A stretch of DNA of 64,000 bases from the NCBI RefSeq assembly GCF_002796605.1, contig NZ_CP024923.1:2459001-2523000 (forward strand). The letters run 5' to 3'. The stretch's first letter is position 1. Each line of letters opens with the position of its first letter. The notes beneath the pieces were generated by a model, which was not told the DNA's origin, made no database searches, and was given only the letters and a program-made list of their open reading frames with translations. Origin of the DNA: Sphingomonas psychrotolerans (lineage in GTDB: Bacteria > Pseudomonadota > Alphaproteobacteria > Sphingomonadales > Sphingomonadaceae). Both the position numbers and the translations under genes were made by a program. Below, one piece after another: positions 35,727 to 45,213 of this stretch.

Positions 35727-36734
35727 ATGGCCGACATCCCCAACACGCAACCCGACAGTCGCGAGACGACAATCCTCGATTCGCCCGACAAGACGGTGAA
35801 GGTGCGCGACGTGTTCGGCATCGACATCGATATGGAATGCCCCGCATTCAGCGAGGCCGACGAGCGCGTCCCCGATCTCGATCCCGCTTATGTCTTCGAT
35901 GCCGACACCACGCTCGCGGTGCTCGCCGGCTTCGCCCACAACCGCCGCGTGATGATCCAGGGCTATCACGGCACCGGCAAGTCGACTCATATCGAGCAGG
36001 TGGCGGCACGGCTCAACTGGCCGTGCATCCGGATCAACCTCGATGCGCATATCAGCCGCATCGACCTGATCGGCCGCGACGCGATCGTGCTCAAGGACGG
36101 CCAGCAGGTCACCGAGTTCCGCGAGGGCCTGCTCCCCTGGGCGCTGCAGACCCCGACGGCGCTCGTCTTCGACGAATATGATGCGGGCCGACCCGACGTG
36201 ATGTTCGTCATCCAGCGCGTGCTCGAGACCGAGGGCAAGCTGACTCTGCTCGACCAGAACCGCGTGATCCGCCCGAACCCGTGGTTCCGCCTGTTCGCGA
36301 CCGCGAATACCGTGGGCCTCGGCGACACCAGCGGGCTCTATCACGGCACCCAGCAGATCAACCAAGGCCAGATGGACCGCTGGAACGTGGTGGTGACGCT
36401 CAACTATCTCCCCGCCGCGGTCGAGGCGCAAATCGTGCTCGCCAAGTCGGGCGAGTATGACAAGCCGGGCGGCAAGGAGACCGTGGAGAACATGGTTCGC
36501 GTCGCCGATCTGACCCGGAAAGGCTTCATCAACGGCGACATCTCGACCGTGATGAGCCCCCGCACGGTGATCACCTGGGCGCAGAATGCGTTGATCTTCG
36601 GCGATGTCGGCTTCGCGTTCCGCCTGTCATTCCTCAACAAATGCGACGAGGCCGAGCGCGCGCAGGTCGCCGAATATTATCAGCGAGTGTTCGGCAAGGA
36701 TCTGCCCGAAAGCGTGGTGAACAAGACCGCTTAG
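35727..36734 (+). CDS. cobS: Cobaltochelatase subunit CobS-like AAA+ ATPase
   Basis: CobS is the ATPase subunit of the aerobic cobalt chelatase CobNST. The 335-residue protein has the AAA+ core: Walker [10 protein letters not shown], Walker [12 protein letters not shown], and the arginine-finger region GMDRW-like [11 protein letters not shown]. The acidic N-terminus ([14 protein letters not shown]) and the C-terminal lid are as in the family. The start is ATG 35727 (an adjacent ATG at 35724 is equally possible) behind AGGAA. The partner cobT is 25 kb away and no cobN is seen in the window. In many genomes cobS and cobT are neighbours. Confidence 0.93.
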   Translation: MADIPNTQPDSRETTILDSPDKTVKVRDVFGIDIDMECPAFSEADERVPDLDPAYVFDADTTLAVLAGFAHNRRVMIQGYHGTGKSTHIEQVAARLNWPCIRINLDAHISRIDLIGRDAIVLKDGQQVTEFREGLLPWALQTPTALVFDEYDAGRPDVMFVIQRVLETEGKLTLLDQNRVIRPNPWFRLFATANTVGLGDTSGLYHGTQQINQGQMDRWNVVVTLNYLPAAVEAQIVLAKSGEYDKPGGKETVENMVRVADLTRKGFINGDISTVMSPRTVITWAQNALIFGDVGFAFRLSFLNKCDEAERAQVAEYYQRVFGKDLPESVVNKTA

Positions 36735-36761
36735 GTCGCTTCGGGTCGTATCGACATCAGG

Positions 36762-36911
36762 GTGGCAGACTCGCCGCGCGGCACTCCGCGCGACGATTTC
36801 GCTTCGGATGTGTTCGAACGCAGAAACAGGCATCGTGTCGAGGAAGCTGCGGTGACCGTACTGCGCGTCATCGATGGCCGGCGCATGTTCGCGCCTTTGC
36901 CGTGGCCGTAG
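36762..36911 (+). CDS. Possible small protein downstream of cobS
   Basis: This 49-codon frame starts at GTG 36762, 27 bp after the cobS stop. The product would be basic and acidic in alternation with no signal peptide (it begins MADSPRGTPRDDF and ends MFAPLPWP). The frame shows normal high-GC third positions, and the 250-bp gap between cobS and the ATP-grasp gene is otherwise empty. The ribosome site is poor. I do not recognise a family and rate it only as a candidate. Confidence 0.3.
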   Translation: MADSPRGTPRDDFASDVFERRNRHRVEEAAVTVLRVIDGRRMFAPLPWP

Positions 36912-36984
36912 CCCGACAAACATCTCCCTTGTTGCCACGCAACATGCTTTCCCCCATCACCTGCCCCCGATCGGAGGACACCCC

Positions 36985-39468
36985 TTGGCCAGCCGCGCCG
37001 CGACATCGTTGTTCGACGCCGCCACCATCGCGGACCGGTGGATCGCCGATTATTGCGGTCATGTTCCCGAGAGCGACGTGCTGTGCGCGGGTGGCCGCGA
37101 TCCTGCATGGACGGCGCTGTTCGAGGAACTCGCCGCCCTGTCCGGCGATGGCCTCGCTGTCGCCCGCGAGCGGGCGCAACGCCATGCCGAGGATATCGGC
37201 ACCGGCTTTCGCATCGTCGATGAAGGCGAAGAGCGTCCCTGGCCGCTTTCGCCGGTGCCGCTGCTGATCGACAAAAGCGAATGGGATGGCATCGCCGCCG
37301 GGATTTCCCAGCGCGCCCAACTCCTCGAAGCCGTGCTCGAGGATCTGTATGGCGAAGCGCGGCTCGTCGCCGAGGGTCATGTTCCCGCGTCGCTCGTCAC
37401 CGGCAGTCCCTTCTTCCTGCGCCCGCTTGCGCGGCTCGCACCACCCGGCGGGCATCATCTCCAGTTCGTCGCCGCCGATCTGTGTCGCGGGCCATCGGGC
37501 GAGTGGCGCGTGCTCGCCGATCATCTGCGCGCGCCCGCCGGCGCCGGCTATGCCCTCGAAAACCGGCTGGCGATGGCGCGTACGCTCGGCGAGCTTCCGG
37601 CGCGGCTCAATATCGAGCGTCATGCGCCCTTCTTCGCCGCCTTTCGCGAAGGTCTCGCCGCGGCGTGCCGACGCGCCGAACCGCGCATCGCCTTGCTCAC
37701 CCCCGGCCGGCTCAATCCCAGCTATGCCGAGCAGGCGCATCTCGCGCGCTATCTGGGTTTCCTGCTGGTCGAGGGTGCCGATCTCGCGGTACTCGACGAC
37801 AAGCTCTACGTCCGGACGATCGCGGGGCTCAAACGCGTCGACGCGCTGTGGCACCGGCTCGATCCGCGTCTGCTCGATCCGCTCGCGCTCGATTCGCATT
37901 CCACCATCGGCGTGCCAGGGGCCGTCGACGCGATGGCCGCGGGCAATGTCGTCGTCGCCAACGCGCCCGGCGCCGGGTTACTCGAATCGCCTGCCTTCGC
38001 CGCCTTCCTGCCGCGCCTTGCCGAAGTGCTCACCGGCAGGCCGCTCGCGCTCCCCAACATCGCCACCTGGTGGTGCGGACAGCAAGCCGAGCGCGATCAT
38101 GTCGCCGCCAATCTCGATTCGCTCCTGGTCGCCCCCGCCTTCGGGGTCGCGCCGCTCGGGCTCCCCGGCGGCAGGGCGGCGCTTGGCACCGCGCTCGATT
38201 CCGAGGCCCGCGCCGCCTTGCTCGATGATATGACTCGTCGGCCGCAGGACTATGTCGGCCAGGAAGTGATCCGTCTTTCGACCATGCCCGCGATCGCCGA
38301 CGACGCGCTGGTCCCGCGCCCCTTCATGCTGCGCGTCTTCGCGGCGCGGGGCGCCGACGGCGGCTGGACCGTGCTCCCCGGCGGCTTCGCGCGGATCGGC
38401 GAGCATCCGGATCCGCGCGCCGCAGTGATGGGCGAGGGAATGTGGTCCGCCGATGTCTGCATCCACGGCCCCGATCCGGTCCCCCCGATCTCGCTGCTGC
38501 CTTCGGACGACACCACCCAGCTTCGCCGCAACCCCGGGACCTTGCCCAGCCGCGTGGCCGACAATTTGTTCTGGCTAGGCCGCTATCTAGAGCGCGGCGA
38601 GGCACTGCTCGGGCTGCTTCGCGTGCTGCTCGGCCATTCGATCAGCGCCGATACCGGCGCGGCGCTCGCCGCGGACACGGTCGCCCGCCTCGTTCGGCTG
38701 ATCGTCGCCTCGGGCGCCGCGCCCGAGCCGAAAGGCGTCAAGCGGGCCGACCTGACCCAGCTCGCCCGCACCGCGCTCGAAGGCGAGGAGGATTGGTACA
38801 GCGTTCGCGCGATCAATTGCCAGGCGCGGCTGATCGGCGCGGTGTCACGCGAGCGGCTGTCGGCGGACATGATCCGCCTGCTCGACGCGCCCTTCCCGCA
38901 GCGCGGGGTGCTGCTCGACAAAGCGGGCTCGCTCCAGCGGCGCTATTCGGCGCTCAATGGCCTCGCGAGCGAACATATGACGCGCACCGATGCGTGGCGT
39001 TTCCACGATATCGGACGGCGCATCGAGCGCGCGCTCGGCGCGATTCGCTTCCTCCGCGCCTTTGGCGGACCCGATGCGACGAGCGACGACCTGTCGACCC
39101 TGCTCGATCTGATGGACAGCCAGATCAGCTATCGCCAACGTTATCTGACCGGCATGGCGCGCATTCCGGTGCTCGACCTGGTGACTCTCGACGCCAATAA
39201 TCCGCGGGCGCTGGCCTTTCAGGTCGCGGCGATCTCGGCGCATCTCAACAAATTGCCGGTGCTGTCGGACGACGGCCTCGCCGAGCCCCAGCAGGAACAG
39301 GCGCGCGGCATCGCGGCGTTGCTGGTGACGACCAATGCGACGCGCATGGACGACGCATTGCTCGCCGATCTCGAGACCCGGCTCATCCGACTTTCCAAGG
39401 CAATCGCGCGGCGATACTTCCTGCAGGGCGCCGAACCCCTGCGCGCCGCGGGGATGGTTTTGGCGTGA
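36985..39468 (+). CDS. Circularly permuted ATP-grasp domain fused to alpha-E domain
   Basis: This 827-residue fusion joins a circularly permuted ATP-grasp ligase domain (about 60-470) to an alpha-E helical domain (from about 518, LPSRVADNLFWLGRYLERGEALL). ATP-grasp features include GLRRL-type loops, DDKLYVRTIAGLKRV and the VGQEVIRLSTMP segment. The gene starts at TTG 36985, with GGAGGA 6 bp upstream. The two domains are usually separate genes; here they are one protein, directly followed by a transglutaminase with a 4-bp overlap. The family is predicted to make or attach a peptide or amide-linked tag, but no substrate has been shown. A proteasome-like Anbu gene, often present in such sets, is absent here. 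Confidence 0.88.
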   Translation: MASRAATSLFDAATIADRWIADYCGHVPESDVLCAGGRDPAWTALFEELAALSGDGLAVARERAQRHAEDIGTGFRIVDEGEERPWPLSPVPLLIDKSEWDGIAAGISQRAQLLEAVLEDLYGEARLVAEGHVPASLVTGSPFFLRPLARLAPPGGHHLQFVAADLCRGPSGEWRVLADHLRAPAGAGYALENRLAMARTLGELPARLNIERHAPFFAAFREGLAAACRRAEPRIALLTPGRLNPSYAEQAHLARYLGFLLVEGADLAVLDDKLYVRTIAGLKRVDALWHRLDPRLLDPLALDSHSTIGVPGAVDAMAAGNVVVANAPGAGLLESPAFAAFLPRLAEVLTGRPLALPNIATWWCGQQAERDHVAANLDSLLVAPAFGVAPLGLPGGRAALGTALDSEARAALLDDMTRRPQDYVGQEVIRLSTMPAIADDALVPRPFMLRVFAARGADGGWTVLPGGFARIGEHPDPRAAVMGEGMWSADVCIHGPDPVPPISLLPSDDTTQLRRNPGTLPSRVADNLFWLGRYLERGEALLGLLRVLLGHSISADTGAALAADTVARLVRLIVASGAAPEPKGVKRADLTQLARTALEGEEDWYSVRAINCQARLIGAVSRERLSADMIRLLDAPFPQRGVLLDKAGSLQRRYSALNGLASEHMTRTDAWRFHDIGRRIERALGAIRFLRAFGGPDATSDDLSTLLDLMDSQISYRQRYLTGMARIPVLDLVTLDANNPRALAFQVAAISAHLNKLPVLSDDGLAEPQQEQARGIAALLVTTNATRMDDALLADLETRLIRLSKAIARRYFLQGAEPLRAAGMVLA

Positions 39469-40364
39469 GCCAGATGCTGTACCAGATCCGGCACGTCACC
39501 CGCTTCGCTTATGCCGAGCCGGTCGCCTTCGCGCGCAACAATCTCCGCCTCAAGCCGATCCTCTGGTCGGGCCAGCACGTTGAAGACTATGCCCTGATCA
39601 TCGAGCCCCAGGGCCGCGTCTTCCCGACCCGCGCGGAGGCCGGGCTCGCCAATGTCGTCCGCCTCGTGGTCGAGCAACCCGCCCGCACCCTGACCATCGA
39701 GAGCCGCGCCCGCGTCCGTGTCGACCGCCCGATCCCGATCTTCGCCCCGAGTGATCCCGGCGTCGCCGAGATCGCCGAATGGGCACGCGCAAGCCGCGAC
39801 ACCTCGCCGGCCGGCCCGGCCGCCTATCTCTTTCCCTCGCCGCGCATCGCGCTCGACCGCGAGATCGCCGAATGGTGCGCGGCCGAGCTCGACCCGCGCC
39901 GCGGCGTGCTCGAAGCGGCGCTCGCGCTGGCGCTGCGCATCCAGCGCGAATTCGCCTTCGACCCCACGGCAACTCTCGTCGATACCGCGCCTGTCGAAGC
40001 CTTTCGCAAACGCGGCGGCGTCTGCCAGGATTTCGCGCAGATCATGATATCGGGCCTGCGCGCGGCCGGCCTGCCCGCGGCCTATGTCTCGGGCTATATC
40101 CGGACCTTGCCACCGCCCGGGCAGCCGCGGCTGGTGGGCGCCGATGCGACGCATGCCTGGGTGCTGGTCTGGGCAGGGCCTGCGCTGGGCTGGGTCGGCG
40201 TCGATCCGACCAACGGCATCTGGATGGCGGGCGATCATATCGTCGTAGCGATCGGCCGGGACTATGCCGATGTCGCGCCGATCGACGGGATCGTCCTCGG
40301 TTGGGGAGCGCAGGAGATGCACGTCTCGGTCGATGTCGAGCCGTTGGAGCAGGTTGCCGCCTGA
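39465..40364 (+). CDS. Transglutaminase-like cysteine protease family protein
   Basis: This 299-residue protein of the bacterial transglutaminase-like superfamily has an N-terminal beta-sandwich (YQIRHVTRFAYAEPVAFARNNLRL). The papain-like core follows, with a catalytic triad of Cys187 (GGVCQDFAQIM), His230 (DATHAWVLV) and Asp247 (GVDPTNG). GTG 39465 overlaps the ATP-grasp/alpha-E stop in GTGA, so the two proteins are translationally coupled. It has no signal peptide. In known gene sets this member is thought to cleave or transfer a peptide made by the ATP-grasp partner; that is inference. Confidence 0.92.
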   Translation: MSQMLYQIRHVTRFAYAEPVAFARNNLRLKPILWSGQHVEDYALIIEPQGRVFPTRAEAGLANVVRLVVEQPARTLTIESRARVRVDRPIPIFAPSDPGVAEIAEWARASRDTSPAGPAAYLFPSPRIALDREIAEWCAAELDPRRGVLEAALALALRIQREFAFDPTATLVDTAPVEAFRKRGGVCQDFAQIMISGLRAAGLPAAYVSGYIRTLPPPGQPRLVGADATHAWVLVWAGPALGWVGVDPTNGIWMAGDHIVVAIGRDYADVAPIDGIVLGWGAQEMHVSVDVEPLEQVAA

Positions 40365-40460
40365 GCCGGACTTGCGCAAAGCGCATGTCGCGCCGATGTT
40401 CGCAGGCGAAAAGCTCCTGTAAGGGGCGCTCGAATTTAGTGATTTCGAACGGGGAAATGC

Positions 40461-41399
40461 GTGGCCGATCCGTATGCAACTCTGGGCGTCGCGCGGGGCG
40501 CGAGCGAGGCCGATATCAAAAAGGCCTATCGCAAGCTCGCCAAAGAGCTGCACCCCGACCGCAACAAGGACAATCCCAAGGCGTCCGAGAAATTCAGCCT
40601 GGTGACTGCAGCCTATGACCTGCTGAGCGACAAGGACAAGCGCGCGCGCTTCGATCGCGGCGAGATCGACGGCGACGGCAACCCCATGACTCCGTTCGGC
40701 TTCGGCGGCGGTGGCGGGCAGCAGGCAGGCTTTCGCCCGGGCGGCGGGGGCTTCGACTTTGGCGGCGAGGCCGGCGATATCGGCGATATCTTCGAAGGGC
40801 TGTTCGGCGGCGGTGCCGGCCGGCGTGGCGGCGGCGGCTTCAGCGGCGGTTTCGGCGGCTTTGGGCGCAAGCCAGCGGCCAAGGGCGCCAACGTGGCCTA
40901 TCGGCTTGCGGTGGCATTCGAGGACGCGGCGAAGCTCGCACCGCAGCGGATCACCCTGCGTGACGGCAAGACGATCGACCTCAAGCTTCCGGCGGGCGTC
41001 GAGACGGGAACCCAGATGCGCCTCGCCGGAAAGGGCGAGGAAGGCCCAGGCGGTTTCGGCGATGCAATCGTCACGATCGACGTCCAGCCGCACCGCTTCT
41101 TCGTGCGCGAGGGCGACGATATCCGGCTCGACTTGCCGGTAAGCCTGTCCGAAGCGGTGCTCGGCGCCGAAGTGCGCGTGCCGACTCCCGACGGCGCGGT
41201 GATGCTCAAGGTGCCCAAGGGTTCGACCTCGGGCAAGGTGCTCCGCCTCAAGGGACGCGGCTTCCACAAGAAGCCGAGCGGTCGCGGCGATCTGCTCGTC
41301 ACTTTGATGGTCGATCTGCCGGTCGATGACGACGCGCTGGTCGAGTTCGTGCAGGGCTGGCAGAACAAGGGGAACCCACGTGGCCGCATGGGCGTCTGA
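40461..41399 (+). CDS. DnaJ C-terminal-domain co-chaperone, CbpA-like
   Basis: This 312-residue J-protein has an N-terminal J domain (DPYATLGVARGASEADIKKAYRKLAKELHPDRN, HPD included) and a long Gly/Phe-rich region (about 75-140). Two C-terminal substrate-binding beta-domains follow, from about 150 (VAYRLAVAFEDAAKL) to DLLVTLMVDLPV. The Cys-rich zinc domain of DnaJ is absent, so it is type B like CbpA. GTG 40461 follows GGGGAAA. It is co-oriented with yihY and fabI. It would deliver clients to DnaK. Confidence 0.9.
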   Translation: MADPYATLGVARGASEADIKKAYRKLAKELHPDRNKDNPKASEKFSLVTAAYDLLSDKDKRARFDRGEIDGDGNPMTPFGFGGGGGQQAGFRPGGGGFDFGGEAGDIGDIFEGLFGGGAGRRGGGGFSGGFGGFGRKPAAKGANVAYRLAVAFEDAAKLAPQRITLRDGKTIDLKLPAGVETGTQMRLAGKGEEGPGGFGDAIVTIDVQPHRFFVREGDDIRLDLPVSLSEAVLGAEVRVPTPDGAVMLKVPKGSTSGKVLRLKGRGFHKKPSGRGDLLVTLMVDLPVDDDALVEFVQGWQNKGNPRGRMGV

Positions 41400-41405
41400 G
41401 CCCTT

Positions 41406-42356
41406 GTGAAAAAAGGGGAATCCGCCGACGCCGCCGAGGCGAAGCCGACGCGCGGCGCCCGGCTTCGCACGACGCTTGGAAAGGTCGGCGCTGGTCCGCG
41501 CTTCTTCTACGTCGTCAAGCGCGTGGCGGTGGACACCTTCAACGAAGGTTTCACCTATGCCGGCAACCTTGCCTATCTGTCGTTGGTCACGCTCTTCCCC
41601 TTCGTGATCGTCGCCGCCGCGATCGCGCAATTGGTCGGCCGAAGCAGCGAAGGCATCCGGACGCTCGAGGCATTCCTCCAGACCGTGCCGCCCGACGTCG
41701 CCGATGTGCTGCGCAAGCCCGCGACCGACGTGCTCCAGGCGCGCACCGGCAATTTGCTGTGGTTCGGCGCAATCGTCGGCCTGTGGACCACCGCGGGCTT
41801 CATCGAGACGCTGCGCGGGATCTTGCGCCAGGCTTACGGCGTCCAGTCGAGCACGCCGTTCTGGCGCTATCGGCTGGGTGCGATCGGGATGATCGTCGCC
41901 TCGGTCATTCTGGCGATGGCAGCGTTCAGTTTCCAGGTGATCCTGACCGGCGTCGAGCAGTTCATCTACAAGCTGCTGCCCTGGGCCTCGCAGGCGCAGA
42001 CGATCGTCTCGCTCACCAAATTCGCGCCGGCGCTCGCGCTGTTCGGAGCGCTCTACATCCTGTTCTATTCGCTGACGCCGAGCCGCTTCCGCCATTCCAA
42101 ATGTCCGAAATGGCCAGGGGCCTTGTTCACGACATTGTGGTGGCTCTTCGTCACCGCGATGCTGCCTAAAATGCTGAGCCTGCTCGGCAGCTATGACCTT
42201 ACCTATGGCAGCCTTGCGGGCGTGATGATCGCGTTGATCTTCTTCTATCTGATCGGGCTCGGCATGGTCGCTGGCGCCGAACTCAACGCCGCCCTAGCCG
42301 AAACGCCTCCGAACCGGCTAGAGGAGGCGCACGAGAAGAAGGACGGGACGTCGTGA
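41406..42356 (+). CDS. YihY/BrkB family inner-membrane protein
   Basis: This 316-residue polytopic protein has about six transmembrane helices and a short basic N-terminus (KKGESADAAEAKPTRG). Family features are AGNLAYLSLVTLFPFVIVAAAIAQL, LWTTAGFIETLRGILRQAYG and the C-terminal GSLAGVMIALIFFYLIGLGMVAGAELNA. The function is unestablished; the RNase BN label once used for this family is wrong. GTG 41406 is 6 bp after the dnaJ-like stop. It ends in a 4-bp overlap (GTGA) with fabI. Confidence 0.9.
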   Translation: MKKGESADAAEAKPTRGARLRTTLGKVGAGPRFFYVVKRVAVDTFNEGFTYAGNLAYLSLVTLFPFVIVAAAIAQLVGRSSEGIRTLEAFLQTVPPDVADVLRKPATDVLQARTGNLLWFGAIVGLWTTAGFIETLRGILRQAYGVQSSTPFWRYRLGAIGMIVASVILAMAAFSFQVILTGVEQFIYKLLPWASQAQTIVSLTKFAPALALFGALYILFYSLTPSRFRHSKCPKWPGALFTTLWWLFVTAMLPKMLSLLGSYDLTYGSLAGVMIALIFFYLIGLGMVAGAELNAALAETPPNRLEEAHEKKDGTS

Positions 42357-43156
42357 CGGGATTGATGCAGGGTAAGCGCGGGCTGATTATGGGACTGGCG
42401 AACGATCGTTCGCTGGCGTGGGGCATTGCCCAGAAACTGCGCGAGCACGGCGCCGAACTCGCGTTCAGCTATCAGGGCGAAGCGATCGAAAAGCGCGTGC
42501 GTCCGCTCGCCGAGCAGCTGGGCAGCGACTTCCTGATCGAGTGCGACGTTTCGGACATGACCGAGCTCGACAAGACCTTCGTGACCTTGGCCGAGCGCTG
42601 GTCGACGATCGACTTCGTCGTCCACGCGATCGGCTTCTCCGACAAGAACGAACTGCGCGGCGGCTATGTCGACACCAGCCTCGACAATTTCCTGATGACG
42701 ATGAACATTAGCGTCTATTCGTTCGTCGCGGTCTGCAAGCGCGCCGCGGCGATGATGCCGAATGGCGGCTCGCTGCTGACGCTCAGCTATTACGGCGCCG
42801 AGAAGGTGATCCCGCATTACAACGTGATGGGCGTCGCCAAGGCCGCGCTCGAGAGCAGCGTCCAGTATCTCGCGGTCGATCTCGGCCGCGACAATATCCG
42901 GGTCAACGCAATTTCGGCCGGCCCGATCAAGACGCTCGCCGCCAGCGGGATCGGCGATTTTCGCCTGATCCTCAAGTGGAACGAGCTCAATGCGCCACTC
43001 AAGCGCAACGTGACGATCGAGGATGTCGGCGGGGCCGGCCTCTATCTGCTCTCGGATCTTGCCTCGGGCGTCACCGGCGAGACCCACCATGTCGATGCCG
43101 GCTACAACGTCATCGGCATGAAGGCCGAGGACGCGCCCGACATCGCACTGGCGTGA
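42353..43156 (+). CDS. fabI: NADH-dependent enoyl-ACP reductase FabI
   Basis: FabI reduces enoyl-ACP in the last step of each cycle of fatty-acid elongation. The 267-residue protein has the FabI-type cofactor motif GLANDRSLAWGIAQKL and the catalytic Tyr-x6-Lys in SYYGAEKVIPHYNVMGVAKAALE, followed by RVNAISAGPIKTLAASGI. GTG 42353 overlaps the YihY gene stop. It is translationally linked to the GNAT gene downstream. The sequence matches the triclosan-target class; no FabV or FabL is implied. Confidence 0.95.
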   Translation: MTGLMQGKRGLIMGLANDRSLAWGIAQKLREHGAELAFSYQGEAIEKRVRPLAEQLGSDFLIECDVSDMTELDKTFVTLAERWSTIDFVVHAIGFSDKNELRGGYVDTSLDNFLMTMNISVYSFVAVCKRAAAMMPNGGSLLTLSYYGAEKVIPHYNVMGVAKAALESSVQYLAVDLGRDNIRVNAISAGPIKTLAASGIGDFRLILKWNELNAPLKRNVTIEDVGGAGLYLLSDLASGVTGETHHVDAGYNVIGMKAEDAPDIALA

Positions 43157-43680
43157 GCATCGCGATCCGCCCCGCGACGGGCGGGGACGTGGCCGCGATC
43201 GACGCATTGCTGCGCAAAGCATTTCCCGATGCGGGCGAGGCGATGCTCGTCCAGCGGCTGTGCGTCGACGGCGACATGGTGCTGACGCTCGTCGCCGACG
43301 ACGAGGAGACCGGCAGCCTTGCCGGGGTGATCGCGTACAGCCGGATGGCAGTGGCGATCGGCGACAAGCCGATCGCGGCGGTGGCGCTCGCCCCGCTCGC
43401 GGTCGATGCCGGCCAGCGCGGGCAAGGCGTCGCCGAGGCACTGGTCCGCGCGAGCCTGACCCAGCTTGCCGATGCCGGCGCGATGCTCGTCTTCGTGCTC
43501 GGCGACCCTGCTTATTATGAACGTTTCGGCTTTTCGGCCGATTGGGCGCGCGGATTTGCCTCGCCTTATGTGGGGGACTATCTGATGGCGCTGCCGCTCC
43601 AGGGCGGCGCCATGCCGTGCGGCGAGCGCGGAGCGGCGACGCACGCAAAGGCGTTCGCACAGCTGGGCGGGGAAATTTGA
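43153..43680 (+). CDS. GNAT family N-acetyltransferase
   Basis: This soluble 175-residue acetyltransferase starts at GTG 43153, which overlaps the fabI stop by 4 bp. The acetyl-CoA pyrophosphate loop is seen as [18 protein letters not shown] (near residue 85), followed by [16 protein letters not shown], the YhbS-like signature. It overlaps aroC by 4 bp (TTGA), so fabI, this gene and aroC form a chain. Its substrate is unknown; N-terminal or small-molecule acetylation is possible. Confidence 0.9.
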   Translation: MSIAIRPATGGDVAAIDALLRKAFPDAGEAMLVQRLCVDGDMVLTLVADDEETGSLAGVIAYSRMAVAIGDKPIAAVALAPLAVDAGQRGQGVAEALVRASLTQLADAGAMLVFVLGDPAYYERFGFSADWARGFASPYVGDYLMALPLQGGAMPCGERGAATHAKAFAQLGGEI

Positions 43681-44743
43681 GCTTCAACACTTTCGGACGC
43701 GTCTTCCGCTTCACCACCTGGGGCGAGAGCCATGGGCCTGCGCTGGGCGCGGTGGTCGATGGCTGCCCGCCGGGGCTGGAACTGTCCGAGGCCGATATCC
43801 AGCCCTTTCTCGACAAGCGTCGCCCCGGCCAGTCGCGCTTTACCACACAGCGGCAGGAGCCCGATCAGGTCCGTATCCTCTCGGGCGTGTTCGAGGGCCG
43901 CACCACCGGCACCCCGATCAGCCTGATGATCGAGAATGTCGACCAGCGCTCTAAGGACTATAGCGAGGTCGCGCAGGCGTATCGGCCCGGACATGCCGAT
44001 TACGCCTACGATCAGAAATACGGCTTCCGCGACTTTCGCGGCGGGGGGCGCTCCTCGGCGCGCGAGACCGCGGCGCGGGTCGCCGCGGGTGCGGTAGCGC
44101 GGCTCGCCCTCCCGGAAGTGAAGATCCGTGCCTGGGTCGAGGCGATCGGCGGCGACGCGATCGATCCGGCCAATTTCGACGCGGCCGAGATCGACAACAA
44201 TCCCTTCTTCTGCCCCGACGCCGCCGCCGCGGCGCGTTGGGAGAAGATTGTCGACGATGCGCGCAAGGCCGGCTCGTCGCTAGGCGCGGTGGTCGCCTGC
44301 GAGGCGACCGGCGTGCCGCCTGGCTGGGGGCACCGCTCTACGCCAAGCTCGACAGCGAGCTCGCCGCGGCGTGCATGTCCATCAACGCCGTCAAGGGCAT
44401 CGAGATCGGCGACGGCTTCGCCGCAGCGACGCTCACAGGCGAGCAGAATGCCGATGCGATGCGGCCCGGCAATGACGGCGTGCATTTCCTCGCCAATCAT
44501 GCCGGCGGCATCGCCGGCGGAATCTCCACCGGCCAGCCGGTGCTGGTGCGTGTCGCGTTCAAGCCGACCAGCTCGATCCTCACCCCGGTGGAAACCATCA
44601 CCCGCGAAGGCACGGCGACCGAAATCCGTACCAAAGGCCGGCACGACCCCTGCGTCGGCATCCGCGGCGCACCGGTGGTCGAGGCGATGGTGGCCCTGGT
44701 GCTGGCCGATCAGAAGCTGTTGCACCGGGCGCAGTGCGGCTGA
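43677..44743 (+). pseudogene. aroC: Chorismate synthase, broken by one frameshift as read
   Basis: Chorismate synthase makes chorismate from EPSP with reduced FMN, the last common step to aromatic amino acids. The first frame starts at TTG 43677 ([23 protein letters not shown]) and gives good family sequence to [13 protein letters not shown]. The same protein then continues in another frame ([31 protein letters not shown]) to the stop at 44743. The break is the G5 run 44326-44330; one extra G gives 355 residues, the normal length. The rest of the gene is undamaged and the enzyme is normally essential without aromatic supplements, so a read error is the likely cause. Confidence 0.9.
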
Positions 44744-44874
44744 TCCCGTACTAAAGTCAGCTCGCGGTCGATCGGTTTCGTTGCAGCGGCGAAGCGACCT
44801 CGCCGCGCGCAACCTTGCGCGCGCCGAGGCCGTTCACGTCCTGCCATTTCGGTTAAAATGCAGGAGTATTAAAC

Positions 44875-45177
44875 ATGCGTAAGCTCACCTTGTTCCTCGC
44901 CGGTGCCATGCTGCTTCCGACCGTTGCGATCGCGCAATCGACGCCGCAGTCGAGCGATCCGAGCACCAGCCAGGATCATCAGAAGCACGAGAAGGACAAG
45001 AAAAGCGGCGACGATGCGAGCGCCGACACCACTGCACCGACGCCCGACAGCGGCACGACCGGCAGCGGCACGACCGAGCCGGCGCCCGATGCCTCGGCTC
45101 CCACGACCGATCCGAGCGCCGATACCACAACGCCCACGACGGCGCCGGACGCTCCTGCTCCGACGCCGCAGCGCTAA
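44875..45177 (+). CDS. Small exported low-complexity protein
   Basis: This 100-residue protein has a clear signal peptide ([21 protein letters not shown]). The mature part is low-complexity and rich in Ser, Thr, Asp, Pro and Ala, with a charged stretch ([16 protein letters not shown]). No Cys follows the cleavage site, so it is not a lipoprotein. ATG 44875 follows GCAGGAG. It stands alone 131 bp after aroC and converges with purA across a strong hairpin. I do not recognise a family; similar short secreted proteins are common in sphingomonads. Confidence 0.75.
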   Translation: MRKLTLFLAGAMLLPTVAIAQSTPQSSDPSTSQDHQKHEKDKKSGDDASADTTAPTPDSGTTGSGTTEPAPDASAPTTDPSADTTTPTTAPDAPAPTPQR

Positions 45178-45188
45178 CGAACGGCGAG

Positions 45189-45213
45189 GCCCCGGCGGCA
45201 GCGCCGCCGGGGC
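45189..45213. terminator. GC-rich hairpin between convergent genes
   Basis: GCCCCGGCGGC and its perfect complement GCCGCCGGGGC form an 11-bp stem with a 3-nt loop, 11 bp after the small-protein stop and directly abutting the purA stop codon. There is no U-tract, so it is a probable shared stem for both directions rather than a classic intrinsic terminator. Confidence 0.6.

Noticed and set aside
39219..42095. 958-codon open frame on the minus strand opposite the transglutaminase, dnaJ-like and yihY genes
   Set aside because: The plus-strand proteins are recognised families with motifs in place. Long antisense frames are usual at this GC content because stop codons are rare.
44875..45177. Ser/Thr/Pro/Asp-rich stretch as a possible repeat array
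   Set aside because: The DNA shows loose codon-level repetition only, with no regular unit or spacer; it is a low-complexity secreted protein, not a CRISPR or tandem repeat.
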